Positions 53,015 through 64,000 of a DNA stretch of 64,000 nt are shown here, piece by piece. The stretch is from Celoporthe dispersa (lineage: Eukaryota > Ascomycota > Sordariomycetes > Diaporthales > Cryphonectriaceae). Numbering within the stretch: position 1 is the stretch's first letter; the number at the start of each line of letters is the position of its first letter. The stretch is taken from positions 1,722,001 to 1,786,000 of the forward strand of contig WAID01000007.1 in assembly GCA_016584495.1 (NCBI GenBank), given 5' to 3'. The notes under the pieces were generated by a model. That model had not been told where the DNA came from. It worked only from the letters and a program-made list of their open reading frames with translations, and made no database searches. The position numbers were made by a program, and so were the translations under genes.

Positions 53015-56000
53015 AGGGAGAGAGAAAAGGGAACCGTCAAGGACTGTACTGCAGCAAGTCCAAGCCGCCCGAGCCTTTGCAAAATCTGAGTCTGAATCGT
53101 TGGATGTCGTCATCCGGGAAGGGGGGTGATAGTAGCTCCGCAGGCCCCAGCGAACGGAAATCCGAGCCTTGGGCCTCTCTCTGCAAAGGGCATGGCTCGC
53201 AATTCTTGTAAAGTACTTGGCCAGTCAGGTGGACGAGAGCAGCACCGTCTTTTGTGTGCTCGACATTCCAAGCAATTTCCTTTTTCTCTCTCTTTTCCTT
53301 TTTTTCTGAGACAGACGCGTCTAATGCCACGAGGCACGAGCAAAACCAGCTAGTGGGTCTGAAAGGGCCCAAAATCCTTCATTCAGATCGCCGCCCTCTC
53401 TGGAGGCTCCGCACCGGCGTACAATACAGTCTTGAGAAAGAAAAAAAAAAAAAGGTGGCATGGCATGGCATGGCAGCAGGCGGGCCACCAGGTCAGCTGG
53501 GCCGGCAGGCTATTACCACGGAGAACAGGGCCCCTTGTGCGTTGTGTGGTTGTGTGGGGGGATCACGCCTGAACACCGAATTCGCGAAATTCCATACGCG
53601 GTGGGATGGCATGGGCAGTCACAAGGGGGGGGGTATTGGGGGAGCAGCCGTTCTGTGTTTCACCCCAGGCAGACCCTACAGTGATTGTCATAGTACCCCA
53701 AGTACTGTGGTAGTGGGTTGGACCTGCTGCGAGACATGGGCGGGTGAGCTTCACCACCCGCTGACGTACGTGGCTTGTGTGGACCAGGAGGCAGGCACGA
53801 CGAAGCAACCTGCCCAGTTGATGGGAAAATCCCCCCTCTTCCCCAGTCCTGATTATAAATTTCAGAAGGGAAATAGGGGCTCGGGCGTTAAGGAAAGCGC
53901 CTGACGAGATGATCGATCACCTCTTTAGACGACGACAGGATGAGGCTAGTGAGCCTGCCCTGTTAGCCCCATGAAAAAAAAAAAAAGAAAGAAAGAAGAA
54001 AAAAAAAGTAGTCGGATGGGGATCCTATTTTGTTGCAATGGTCTATCTATCGGGATGGGGTACAGCCTAAGCCTGTCCGGCCTCCCCCCTTCTTCGAGCT
54101 ACTACTGTATCAGCCCTGCTCAGTACAGTATAGAGGAAGGGACGGTAGGGGGTTTTCCTCCGGTGGTCCTCAGAAAACTTGCACCCCCACCCCCCTCCCT
54201 GCCCCCTCTGAGGCCCCCCCTCCAGCTGGACCTTGATCTCGAATGCACTTTTTTTTTTTTTGGTGATTCTTTCAAAGCTGAATCCTCATTGGCAGCCTGT
54301 AAAAGTCAAGACAGTGGGTGGTGGTGGTAGGGGACAGCGGCTGACTGGCAGATGGGCTTGACGGGCTTACCCCAGATGCTTTTGCTGTTTACCGGTACGT
54401 GATGCTACATAGTTGGGGGCTCTCAGCCAGTCGGCTGAAGCGATGCGACCTGCGAGACGGGATCGAGTCGACATCGTCTTCGTGCCGCTCCTAGTTCCCT
54501 TGAGGTGGGAATCTCGAGGCGGTCTCTCGTACGACGATGGCGGTGATCAGCAAAAGACGGGCCAATTGGATTTGCTGACGTCGTTTAATTCGAGCCGCGC
54601 TAGGCTCAGTGATATATGGCTCCGTGCCACCCCCCTTCACAGAGAGGGGAGGGGGAGAGGATGGGGGGGCAACGCATCCAAAAGTTCTTGTTTGGTCGTG
54701 TGTGGTTCTGGGGAGGCGTCATGATGGGCAGGGCTCAGGCTGCATCTCGGCATTTCAGGCATCGACGACGACACGAGGTGTGTGCATCGCGTCTGGGAGA
54801 TGCGTCGGTGATCTTAGAGCTCTTCTGACGCTCAGGTGGTGCTGCTGCACTCCATATGACTTTTTTTTTTTTGTTGAGCCCTTTCTCTCGGTCTGACCGA
54901 GGTCTGCAGGCATTTATCAACAGGTGACATCCGGACGTGTTTCCGGACATGTACAGCCACTTTTGAGAGGGGGAGGGGGGGGTTATACCCACACCTGGTC
55001 AAGCTATCCCCCTCCCAGAGGGTGCAGCTTTCCTCCCATAGGGTAGTAATCACTCGCAATCACTCAGAACGTGGGTGTACTGTACCATGGTAATATGTCT
55101 GTCTCCTCCGATCCGAGCTGTCATAACTCGTAAGGCAAGTCTTGCAACCTTTTGCCACTGAGGCTCTCTGGTCAGGAGAATGGTGGCCAAGGAAATCAGA
55201 CTCACCAAAAAAAAGAAGAAAAAAAAAAGATTGGTGAGGCATCAGAGCCCCGATCCAAACAGGAATGGGCGCCTTCCAGTAGAAGCTGAACCCCCAGTCG
55301 TCTAGGTGGGTAGGAGATGCTGCAGCCTGTCACGGGCCTATCCTCTCGCGGAAGACGGCACCGAAGGCGCTCACCCGCAGGTTCAAGAAGGCATGTCGAA
55401 CATGCAGCTCGAGTGGGTCGCCCCCGGGCCAGTGGCCTCTCTTCAACTACCCGGAGTCCAGATGCGCCCGTGATGGTGGGTGTACTTCTAGATGATGTTC
55501 TAGACCAGTTTTTTCTTGTTCCTTTTTTTTTAATTGTTAATTAATTAAATTCCATGTTGCCTCCTCGCCTATAAGTGGCACTATAATAATAGAAAGCCGG
55601 GCTGAGGGTATAGAGCACGTTGCCTTATGCGACAACGGCGGGGGCCGCTACAGAGGTTAATACTATGCCTGGGCGGTCGAGTCAGGAGGGGCTGGCTGGA
55701 GCATAACTCCAGGTTAGGCACAGCTACTGAGTTGTGCAGGGTGGAGGGGGGGAAGTCCCATCGCAGATTTCCATCCTCGAGTGTTCCTTCTCTCTCTCTC
55801 TCTCTTCTAACACTTTGCTGAGGCCTTCAAGGTGACACTGAGGATGACCCAGCTACGACAACAAAGTCGTGGTGTGCTTCCTCTGATCCTCAGGTTGCGA
55901 GGTCGAGAAACGTCAAGCTGTCGAGGCAGTCGCAGCCCGGCGCTGTGCGAGAAGGATGTCCCCCAAGCGCCCTGTCAGCCAGCAGCAAGCCCACTGGGGG

Positions 56001-57268
56001 ACAAAGGCCCCCGTCACACCGACTCTAGGGGCCACACAGAGGACAAGAGGAGGTATACCGTACCGTACCATGGTATTGTAGATCCCTTGACGCTGGTTAG
56101 AGAGATAAGGTTGGCTGGAGATCACACGAAGACGGACACTGTACGACTCGCGCCTGGTCCCAGGCAGGCACCAGGCCGTGCCTTGTCCGCCCAATACTGT
56201 ACTGAATGGTTGGGTAACGATAGTGCCCAGAGGTCGGAGAACGAACCGTACCACAGCACCATAATAAGTTTCGATGCGCTATAGTACAGGGTCGGACGCC
56301 CTGTAGCGGCGCCCAGCAGACGGGTGTAATTCCGTACGGCTGTGTTGCCGCTGGGCCCTCCTGCCCTAGCCGTTGAAAAAGCCCACCGGTCTGGTGTCAT
56401 ATGTCTGAATGGGGCCGTTGGATCCAGAGTGAACCCCTCCCCCCCTGTTCCCTTTGAGAACAGGCGACGCCAGCACTACGTCCTCAAAAGGCGACCCCAT
56501 GAGAACTCGTGGACACTACCCAACACCCTGGTCCCCACCAAGCCCAGCAGAGCACACACACCCCAGTCCTAGCCTTCCCATCGACCCCGTCTCCTCTTCT
56601 CAGTAAAGTCCCGTCCAGCCGTTGTCGTCTCTGGCACCACTCTTTTTCGACCATCCCGCCGACTCGGATGGACCAGAGGCCAGTCCAAATCGTCGGTCCA
56701 TTGTCCAGGAGAGCAAACGAAACCCTTCCTCTCAAGCGACTGACCTGCAGCCCATCAGCCGGAATTACTGTATAGTAGTGTCCCACCCCCCCTCGAAGAT
56801 CGTACCCGACATCTTTGTGAGTATATCCCCTCCTCCTTTGCCAGAAGTCCCTGCTGCGTCGTCTTCGTCACCTCCTCGTCCATACCAATCCTATTCCTTC
56901 CCTTCCCTGTGAATTCTTGCGCGGTGTCGACGGGCTGTTCCTGCTCTGCTGCTGCTCCCTTTGGAGAGAGCAGGGTGAACCGCTTCATCGGGACGTCCTC
57001 TCTGTTCTGTTCTCACGTCCTCGGAGACACCCTTCGATCTGTTGGCGGTGTTTTTTTCTTCTTTTTTTTTCCCCTCTCTCCCCCTTCCTGGGACCGTCAC
57101 TCATTAATCGGATTGCGAACCTCAGAAAGTCCAAGGGAATAGTCCATGAAACTGTCTAGCAAGGCATAATATCCTCGCCGTCGTAATCCGGTATCCCTAA
57201 GTCATCAGTACACAATCAAATCCTCCATCGATTCGGCCCTGAAATACCTTGTCAACTGTCCCACCCCG

Positions 57269-60084
57269 ATGGCCGACCAGTCGGCTTTGGCGGCTACGGC
57301 TGCCATTGTCAGAAGCCTCGCAGCGGACGCAAATGCTACGGGGCTGGCAAACCGCATCGGCGGTATCGACAAGTCGGTGCAGCTCCCGGGCCCAGAGACA
57401 GCAGAGAAGTCCGCCCTGGAGCGAGAACTCTCCGCGCTCGTCCTCAGGATACACAACCTCGAGACGAGAGCACAGGCGCCCGGTACTACCACCTTTCCAG
57501 ACACGCCGAACGAGACCACTGATTCGGTGTTTGGAGATGAAGCTGTCTCGTCACCCTCAGGGCTTGGTCGCGACGCGGCGAAGCCGAGGCCTATCAGCAT
57601 CAGCCGCAATGGCAGCGCTGTCGACCATCCTGCCCTGAAGGTCGGAGTGCCGCTGTCCGATGAGGCCCTCGAGGGCCTGCGCGAGCATGTCGATGACCAG
57701 AGCAAGCTGCTGGATAGCCAGCGACAGGAGCTCCTGGGCGTCAAGGCACAGCTCCTCCAGCAGGAGCAGCTGCAAGAGAAGGCACTGGCGATCATGGAGC
57801 AGGAGCGCGTCGCCACCCTCGAGAGAGAGCTCTGGAAACACCAGAAGGCCAACGAGGCCTTCCAGAAGGCCCTGCGAGAGATCGGTGATATCCTGACGGC
57901 CGTGGCCCGCGGAGACCTGTCCAAGAGGGTGCGGCTGAACAACGTGGAAATGGACCCCGAGATTACGACCTTCAAACGCACCATCAACACCATGATGGAT
58001 CAGCTTGGCGATTTCTCCTCTGAAGTGTCTCGAGTGGCAAGAGAGGTCGGCACCGAGGGCATCCTCGGTGGTCAGGCTCAGATCGAAGGGGTCGATGGAA
58101 TATGGAAGGAACTGACTGACAACGGTTGGTGATGCCGAGACCCCTCCTCCCTTCAGGAGGAAACCGCCCTGTTGCTGACGATGATGTTATTACAGTCAAC
58201 ATTATGGCACAGAACCTCACAGACCAAGGTACGTCCCCTGATGCAGCTGGCAACCCCAGAAGAAGACCAGGTGCTAACCGTTTCCCCCAAAAGTGCGCGA
58301 GATTGCAACTGTCACGACTAGTGTCGCACATGGAGACCTCACAAAGAAGATCGAGAGACCTGCAAGGGGTGAGATCTTCCAGCTTCAACAAACAATCAAC
58401 ACCATGGTGGACCAGCTGCGCACCTTTGCCTCAGAGGTCACCAGGGTAGCCAAGGACGTCGGTACAGAGGGCAAGCTCGGCGGACAAGCCGATGTCAACG
58501 GCGTCAAGGGCATGTGGAACGACTTAACCGTCAACGTCAATGCTATGGCCGAGAACCTCACCACCCAAGTGCGAGACATCATCACGGTCACCACTGCCAT
58601 TGCCAAGGGAGACCTCACCCAGAAGATCGAGGCCCAGTGCAAGGGCGAGATCTACGAGCTCAAGAACACAATCAACTCCATGGTTGAGCAACTCCAGCAG
58701 TTTGCCCGCGAGGTCACCAAGATCGCCAAAGAAGTCGGAACCGAGGGACGCCTTGGGGGCCAGGCCACGGTTCACGACGTGGAGGGCACCTGGAAAGATC
58801 TGACACAAAACGTCAACGGTATGGCCATGAACTTGACTACACAAGTGAGAGAGATTGCCAATGTCACAACGGCTGTCGCCAGGGGTGATCTCAGCAAGAG
58901 GATTGGCGTCGAGGCACAAGGCGAGATCCTGGACCTCAAGAACACCATCAACACTATGGTTGACCGCCTGTCCACTTTCGCATTTGAGGTGTCTAAGGTC
59001 GCAAGGGAGGTCGGGACGGACGGAACTCTCGGTGGACAGGCGCGGGTTGAGGATCTCGAAGGCAAATGGAAAGATCTAACCGAGAATGTCAACGTCATGG
59101 CGTTGAACTTGACGACTCAGGTAAATGACTCCTCCAGGCGCGCGACGCCACACCTAAGGCTGTCTCTAACATGATAACATGCTAATACCCTACAGGTCCG
59201 TGGTATCTCCAGTGTCACGCAGGCCATTGCGAATGGAGACATGAGCAGGAAGATCGACGTCGAGGCCAGAGGAGAGATACTCATTCTCAAGTCCACCATC
59301 AACGACATGGTGGACCGGTTGAACAGCTTCTGCGACCAGGTACAAAGAGTGGCAAGAGATGTCGGAATTGACGGCATACTCGGCGGTCAAGCAGACGTCG
59401 AGGGCCTCAAGGGCAGATGGAAGGAGATCACGACGGACGTGAATACGATGGCCAACAACTTGGTAAGTCTTGGCTTTTTTTGAGATCTCAGTGTCGTGCG
59501 TTTTCCCTTTGACTGACGCCCGGTAGACCGCCCAAGTGCGTGCCTTTGGTGATATCACAAATGCTGCCACCGACGGCAACTTTACCAAGATTGTCGAAGT
59601 CGAGGCATCCGGCGAGATGGATCAGCTCAAGAGGAAGATCAACCAGATGGTGTTCAACCTGCGGGATAGTATCCAGAGAAACACCCAAGCCAGGGAAGCG
59701 GCCGAGCTGGCGAACAAGACGAAATCCGAGTTCCTGGCCAACATGTCTCACGAAATCCGGACGCCTATGAACGGCATCATCGGAATGACGCAGCTTACAC
59801 TGGATACGGACCTCACGCAGTACCAACGAGAGATGCTCAATATTGTCAACAGTCTGGCTAACAGCCTGCTCATCATTATTGATGACATCCTCGATTTGTC
59901 CAAGATTGAGGCCCGGAGGATGGTAATTGAAGAGATCCCGTATACTCTGCGGGGCACCGTCTTCAACGCGCTCAAGACACTGGCGGTTAAGGCCACCGAG
60001 AAGAACCTCGAGTTGACGTACCAGGTGGACAGCACTGTCCCAGATCACGTTGTTGGTGATTCCTTCCGCTTGAGGCAGATTATT

Positions 60085-60117
<33 letters not shown>

Positions 60118-61563
60118 GAGAATGGCAAGGTCAGCCTGCAGATCAAGAAATCGGATCTGCCGGTCAAGAGAGACGAGTACGCCATCGAATTCGTGGTCAG
60201 CGACACAGGGATAGGAATACCAGAGGACAAGCTTGATCTGATCTTCGATACGTTCCAGCAAGCCGATGGCTCCATGACCCGCAAATTCGGCGGTACAGGC
60301 CTGGGTCTCTCCATCTCGAAGAGGCTGGTCAACCTGATGGGCGGTGACATACGCGTGGTGAGCTCGCTCGGCAATGGCAGCTCGTTCTACTTCACCTGCG
60401 TGGTCCGATCTGCCGACGATGACATCTCTCAGATCGCCAAGGCGCTGCACCCGTACAGGGGCCACCAGGTTCTGTTCATCGACAAGGGCAATACCGGCAC
60501 AGGCTCTTCCATCACCCCGATGCTTCGTGGTCTGAGCCTGATGCCTTTTGTCGTCAGCTCAGAGCGCAACCCGATCCTTACTGAGCAGCGCGAGAAGGGC
60601 AAATGCCCTTACGACGTGATTATCGTCGACGACCTCGACACCGCTCGGAGGTTACGATCCATCGATGATTTCAAGTACCTCCCGATCGTACTACTGGCCC
60701 CGGTGGTACACGTCAACCTCAAGTCCTGCCTTGACCTGGGCATTACCTCGTACATGACGACGCCATGCAAGCTTATTGACCTCGGAAACGGAATGATCCC
60801 CGCACTCGAGAACAGGGCCGCGCCATCACTCACCGACAACACCAAGTCGTTTGAGATCTTGTTGGCAGAGGACAACGCCGTGAACCAGAAGCTGGCCGTC
60901 AAGATCTTGCAGAAATACCACCACGTTGTGACTGTGGTATCCAACGGCCAGGAGGCTGTAGAGATGGTCAAGAACAGGAGGTTCGACGTCATCCTCATGG
61001 ATGTACAGATGCCCGTCATGGTGAGCGCCTTCATCCTTCCTCGGCCACCCCACAACTATCGAGTCTTGTTATGTACGGATAGCTGACATTTATCACAGGG
61101 AGGTTTCGAAGCTACTGGCAAGATCCGAGAATATGAACGTAGCCTTGGCACACAAAGAACACCAATCATCGCTCTTACGGCACACGCCATGATGGGCGAC
61201 CGCGAACGGTGTATCCAGGCTCAGATGGACGAATACCTGTCGAAGCCCCTCCAGCAAAATCACCTGATCCAGACGATTCTCAAGTGCGCGACCTTGGGGA
61301 GTGCCCTGTCCACATCGACAAACCGGGACCGAGACATCACCCGGCAGGTCGACGCAAAAGCCGTGGGTCAACGCGTTCCGACGGACCTCTCTTCGCCGTA
61401 TCTGCGGCCGACAAGACCTGCTTTGCATCTACATGGCTCGGACATTGTGAAGAGCAGCGTAGAGAGTCCTGCTTTGACCACAGCTGAAAAGGAGGACCCA
61501 TTGTCAAGGGCACGTACCACAAATAGCCTCTCTGCTCCTACTGGACAAAAGCGGAAGCGTTAG
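57269..61563 (+). CDS. NIK1: Group III hybrid histidine kinase NIK1/OS-1
   Basis: Cytosolic osmosensing kinase upstream of the HOG MAPK phosphorelay; the family is the target route of phenylpyrrole and dicarboximide fungicides. 1,313 aa from six exons: 57269-58124, 58196-58228, 58294-59120, 59196-59462, 59527-61020 and 61099-61563. After a coiled N-terminus come six HAMP-type repeats (about residues 215-690), seen as recurring VREIATVTTSVAHGDLTKKI-like blocks. The HisKA motif ANMSHEIRTPMNGIIGM has the phospho-acceptor His736; HATPase boxes are NLVGNAIKFTENG, DTGIGIPEDKL and GGTGLGLSISKRL. The receiver domain has LLAEDNAVNQKL and the phospho-acceptor Asp1153 in ILMDVQMPVM/GGFEAT. The C-terminus ends in a basic GQKRKR. 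All phases agree and no indel was found. Exon 2 is only 33 nt. Confidence 0.97.
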
Positions 61564-63194
61564 CTAACATTTCTGTCTTGCTGTCAGCAGCTCATCCTTC
61601 GAGCCAACAGCCAGTAGAGTAGTACTGTCACACATTCACACTCACAAAATATACTGTATGCTGGAGACACTCTGCACACACAAACACACACACACACATA
61701 CACACTACACTACTGCACACTGCACACTGCACACTTTGCAACCAGTTTCTGAGAAAGAAAGAGAGTGTGTGCGAGCGAGAGAGAGAGCAGGCGGATGCGC
61801 AGACTTTTGACCTTTTTTGTGAGGAGCAGCGGCAGCAACGAGGGAGCAAAGCAGGCCAGGTCGTCCAACATCAGCTATGATACCACGGAGTTTTTCTCTA
61901 CAAAGATGCTTTACGCACCAGCAACACCATGTCGGTTCCGGGTCTGTCACGACACGTTTTTTATTTTTATTTTATCTTTCTGTTTTGGAGAAGGGATTCA
62001 CCTCGTTTCGTTGAGGCGTTGTTATCATCTGGTTTCATTGGGAGGGGGTCATTGCATACGTTCCTGCCAGGCCCTCTGTTGGGCAACCTCCATCGCTGCT
62101 GAGTATCAGCAGCAGGCTGGCAGAGGCTTTCTTTGGATTTTTTTCGATTCTCAATCCTTGTCTGGCAAGGCATGGGGGAAAAAACAAAGCAACGCATTTA
62201 TAGAGAAGCAAGCAAGGAGGGGGGTTTTTTTTTTGGTTTATTATTTATCTTTTTTTCTTCTTCTTGGTCAGCAAAGGGAGGGTAAGAGAGGGTAGTTGCA
62301 CTGTTTTCATTTTCTGTCCTGCATCATTATTTGTAGTGTATTAGCTGTTATGAGAGGAGTGTGTTCTCCTGCTTCTCTTATCTATCATACAGTACTACTG
62401 CCTCCATTTCCTCAGATCATCTTACACTTTCTCCAGGTGCATGTGGTCCTATCATGATCTTGGTATGACAAGCTACAAGAAAAAAACACCCAAAAAAGCA
62501 GCAAAACTTGTCTACTCGATGAGTGTTCCATCCCCGGCACTATTGAGCCTGCCGTGGAACCTTGTGATGTTGACCAAGGCAAGACAACTCAGGTATGATT
62601 GATACCTGTCCACTAGGAGGACTTGTACCTGGGAGATTGATATTTGGGATGTCCTTCCCTGTGCTGTACTCCGAGTGTCAGACAATGGCTGAGCATTTGG
62701 GTCCGGGGAGAGACATGTTGGAGATGCATATGATCCTCCTCTAGAGGCATATTCTAGTGGCCAGGAATGAGACTGTGTCCTAGGACAGGTCCAGCCCTTC
62801 TGCCCTAGGAGTTTTTTTGAACCAGTGAGATAGATCTCGCATGCAAAATGAGATGTGACTGAGCCTCATGGAAAGGAAGGGTCGTGATAAGCTCGTTGGT
62901 GGCAGTGGTCTTTTCTCGATGTACAGAGAGATCCCTGTGGCCATGAACCCCTGGCTGTGAAGACCAGACTAAGCTATGGTGGGTCCCCAACGCGGGGTCA
63001 CCCTGTAGGCTCCCCCTGAACTTCAAGCTCTCAGGGATCTGTCTCTGAGCTTCGGTGGCCTCCTCGACGGCCAGCCTTCTGTGTGAGCTGTCCTGAAGCT
63101 CTCACAACGTCGCCACGATCTATTCTCCCTCCTTTTCTCCCTCCTCCTCCTCTCTGTTTCTTCTTTTGTCCATTGACCAGATACAGAAAGCAAA
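61564..63194. other. Intergenic region NIK1 - PMM
   Basis: NIK1 3' flank with a CA microsatellite (61676-61700) and three copies of CTGCACA at about 61713-61733, T-rich tracts (62228-62260), then the PMM promoter, with CT-rich sequence from 63118 to 63160. No gene is supported. Confidence 0.6.
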
Positions 63195-64000
63195 ATGACA
63201 TCCTCATACCCTCCTCTAGAAGACCGCCCCATCAAGAACACAATCTGCCTCTTTGATGTCGATGGCACCCTTACACCTGCCCGGTTGGTAAGTCTGATTG
63301 ACTGATCCCTTGAACCCTTCCTCTTGCACAGCTACACCCCCACTCTGAACGTGGCTCAAAGATTGGTCTCTAATGTATACAGACCGTCTCACCTGAGATG
63401 CTCAACATTCTCTCCCGCCTGCGTCAGAAGGTCGCCATCGGCTTCGTGGGCGGCAGCGATCTGGTCAAGCAGCAGGAGCAGCTGGGCACCGCGGCTGTCG
63501 ATGTCAAGACGCTGTTCGACTTCTGCTTTGCCGAGAACGGCCTGACGGCGTACAGTAAGTGGTGTCTCCAGCTGATTTCCGCCCAGGGCGACCTGTCGAG
63601 ACGATGAGCATGCCTTGATGTGTTCAGACGCGACCCCCGGGCTCATCCTCTCTCCTTTCCCCCTCCCGCGCTGTTCATTGCTGACCGTTGGGGTGTGTGA
63701 CGCGCACAGAGAACGGCCAGGCCCTCCCCCTCCAACAGCTTCATCAAGTGGATCGGCGAGGACCAGTACAAGGAGCTCGTCAACTTCTGCCTGCACTACG
63801 TGGCGGACCTGGACATCCCCGTGAAGCGGGGCACCTTTGTCGAGTTCCGCAACGGCATGATCAACGTGAGCCCCGTGGGCCGCAACGCCTCGGTGAAGGA
63901 GCGCAACGACTACGAGGCCTACGACAAGGAGCACAAGGTCCGCGAGAGGTTCGTCGAGAAGCTGCGCGAGCGCTTCGGCCACCTGGGCCTGACCTTCTCC
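63195..64000 (+). CDS. SEC53: Phosphomannomutase, 5' part (frame broken by one indel; runs off window)
   Basis: Converts mannose-6-phosphate to mannose-1-phosphate for GDP-mannose, needed for N- and O-glycosylation and GPI anchors; cytosolic HAD-superfamily enzyme. Exons seen: 63195-63287, 63383-63554 and 63710 to the window end. The HAD nucleophile motif CLFDVDGTLTPAR gives the catalytic aspartates; further blocks are MLNILSRLRQKVAIGFVGGSDLVKQQEQLG, FDFCFAENGLTAY/KNGQ, FIKWIGEDQYKELVNFCLHYVADLDIPVKRGTFVEFRNGMINVSPVGRN. The C5 run at 63726-63730 has one C too many; with four, the frame continues LPSNSFIKW. About 190 of the expected 255-270 residues are inside the window. Intron phases 0 and 1. 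Confidence 0.95.

Larger units (their letters stand above)
51148..57268. other. 6-kb gene-poor region with many simple repeats
   Basis: No frame over this stretch shows a domain or consistent coding bias. The longest open frame (51148-51612, minus, 154 codons) has no recognisable feature. The region carries long A/T homopolymers (52551-52567, 53442-53453, 53973-53985, 54249-54261), C-runs, a TG tract, GA tracts at 52996-53014, a TGGCA tandem repeat at 53456-53474 and CT-rich leader sequence from 56800 on. The final kilobase is probably NIK1 promoter and 5' leader. Confidence 0.5.

Overview
The window is nuclear DNA of a filamentous ascomycete, most likely a Sordariomycete. The evidence is spliced genes with short introns (about 60-150 nt, GT..AG, one probable GC..AG), strongly G/C-ending codons, and a fungus-typical gene set: group III hybrid histidine kinase, Atg10, Hos2-type HDAC, class I ER mannosidase, YAT-family amino acid permease and a WW-PhoD phosphatase protein. 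No bacterial operons, rRNA, CRISPR, intact transposon or secondary-metabolite core gene was seen. The species cannot be fixed from the sequence alone.

Layout, left to right. A gene entering from the left edge (-) is followed by a CCX/NCLX-type cation/Ca2+ exchanger (+), a stand-alone FolB-like protein (+) converging on a DUF3605 protein (-), and a 3.6-kb gap. Next come UDP-glucose pyrophosphorylase (+), an ING/PHD protein (-) divergent from a Hos2-like histone deacetylase (+), an RBR-type RING protein (+) converging on a WW+PhoD-like phosphatase protein (-), and a 3-kb gap. Then follow an FMP42-like MFS transporter (+), a small two-exon hypothetical gene (-), a DHCR24-like FAD oxidoreductase (-), an NTF2-like protein (+), an amino acid permease (+), and an ER alpha-1,2-mannosidase (-) divergent from ATG10 (+). 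ATG10 converges on a U1A/U2B''-type snRNP protein (-), which is divergent from the Arp2/3 subunit ARPC1 (+). A 9-kb stretch without a convincing gene follows, then the NIK1/OS-1 osmosensing histidine kinase (+) and the 5' part of phosphomannomutase (+), which leaves the window on the right.

The genes are mostly housekeeping and signalling genes and do not form a pathway cluster. Loose functional links are UGP1, PMM and MNS1 (sugar-nucleotide supply and N-glycan trimming) and the divergent ING/HDAC pair (chromatin).

The most important observation for a user is that six strongly conserved genes (exchanger, UGP1, WW-PhoD, FMP42-like, MNS1, PMM) are each broken by one to three single-base indels, most of them in or beside homopolymer runs. 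In the five genes complete in the window, undoing the indels restores an open frame that agrees with every intron phase and ends in one stop; in the partial PMM it restores the frame to the window edge. Several of these genes are essential in fungi, so the breaks look like uncorrected sequencing errors, and gene callers will split or truncate these genes. I did not find a clearly new biological system; the hunt items below are modest.
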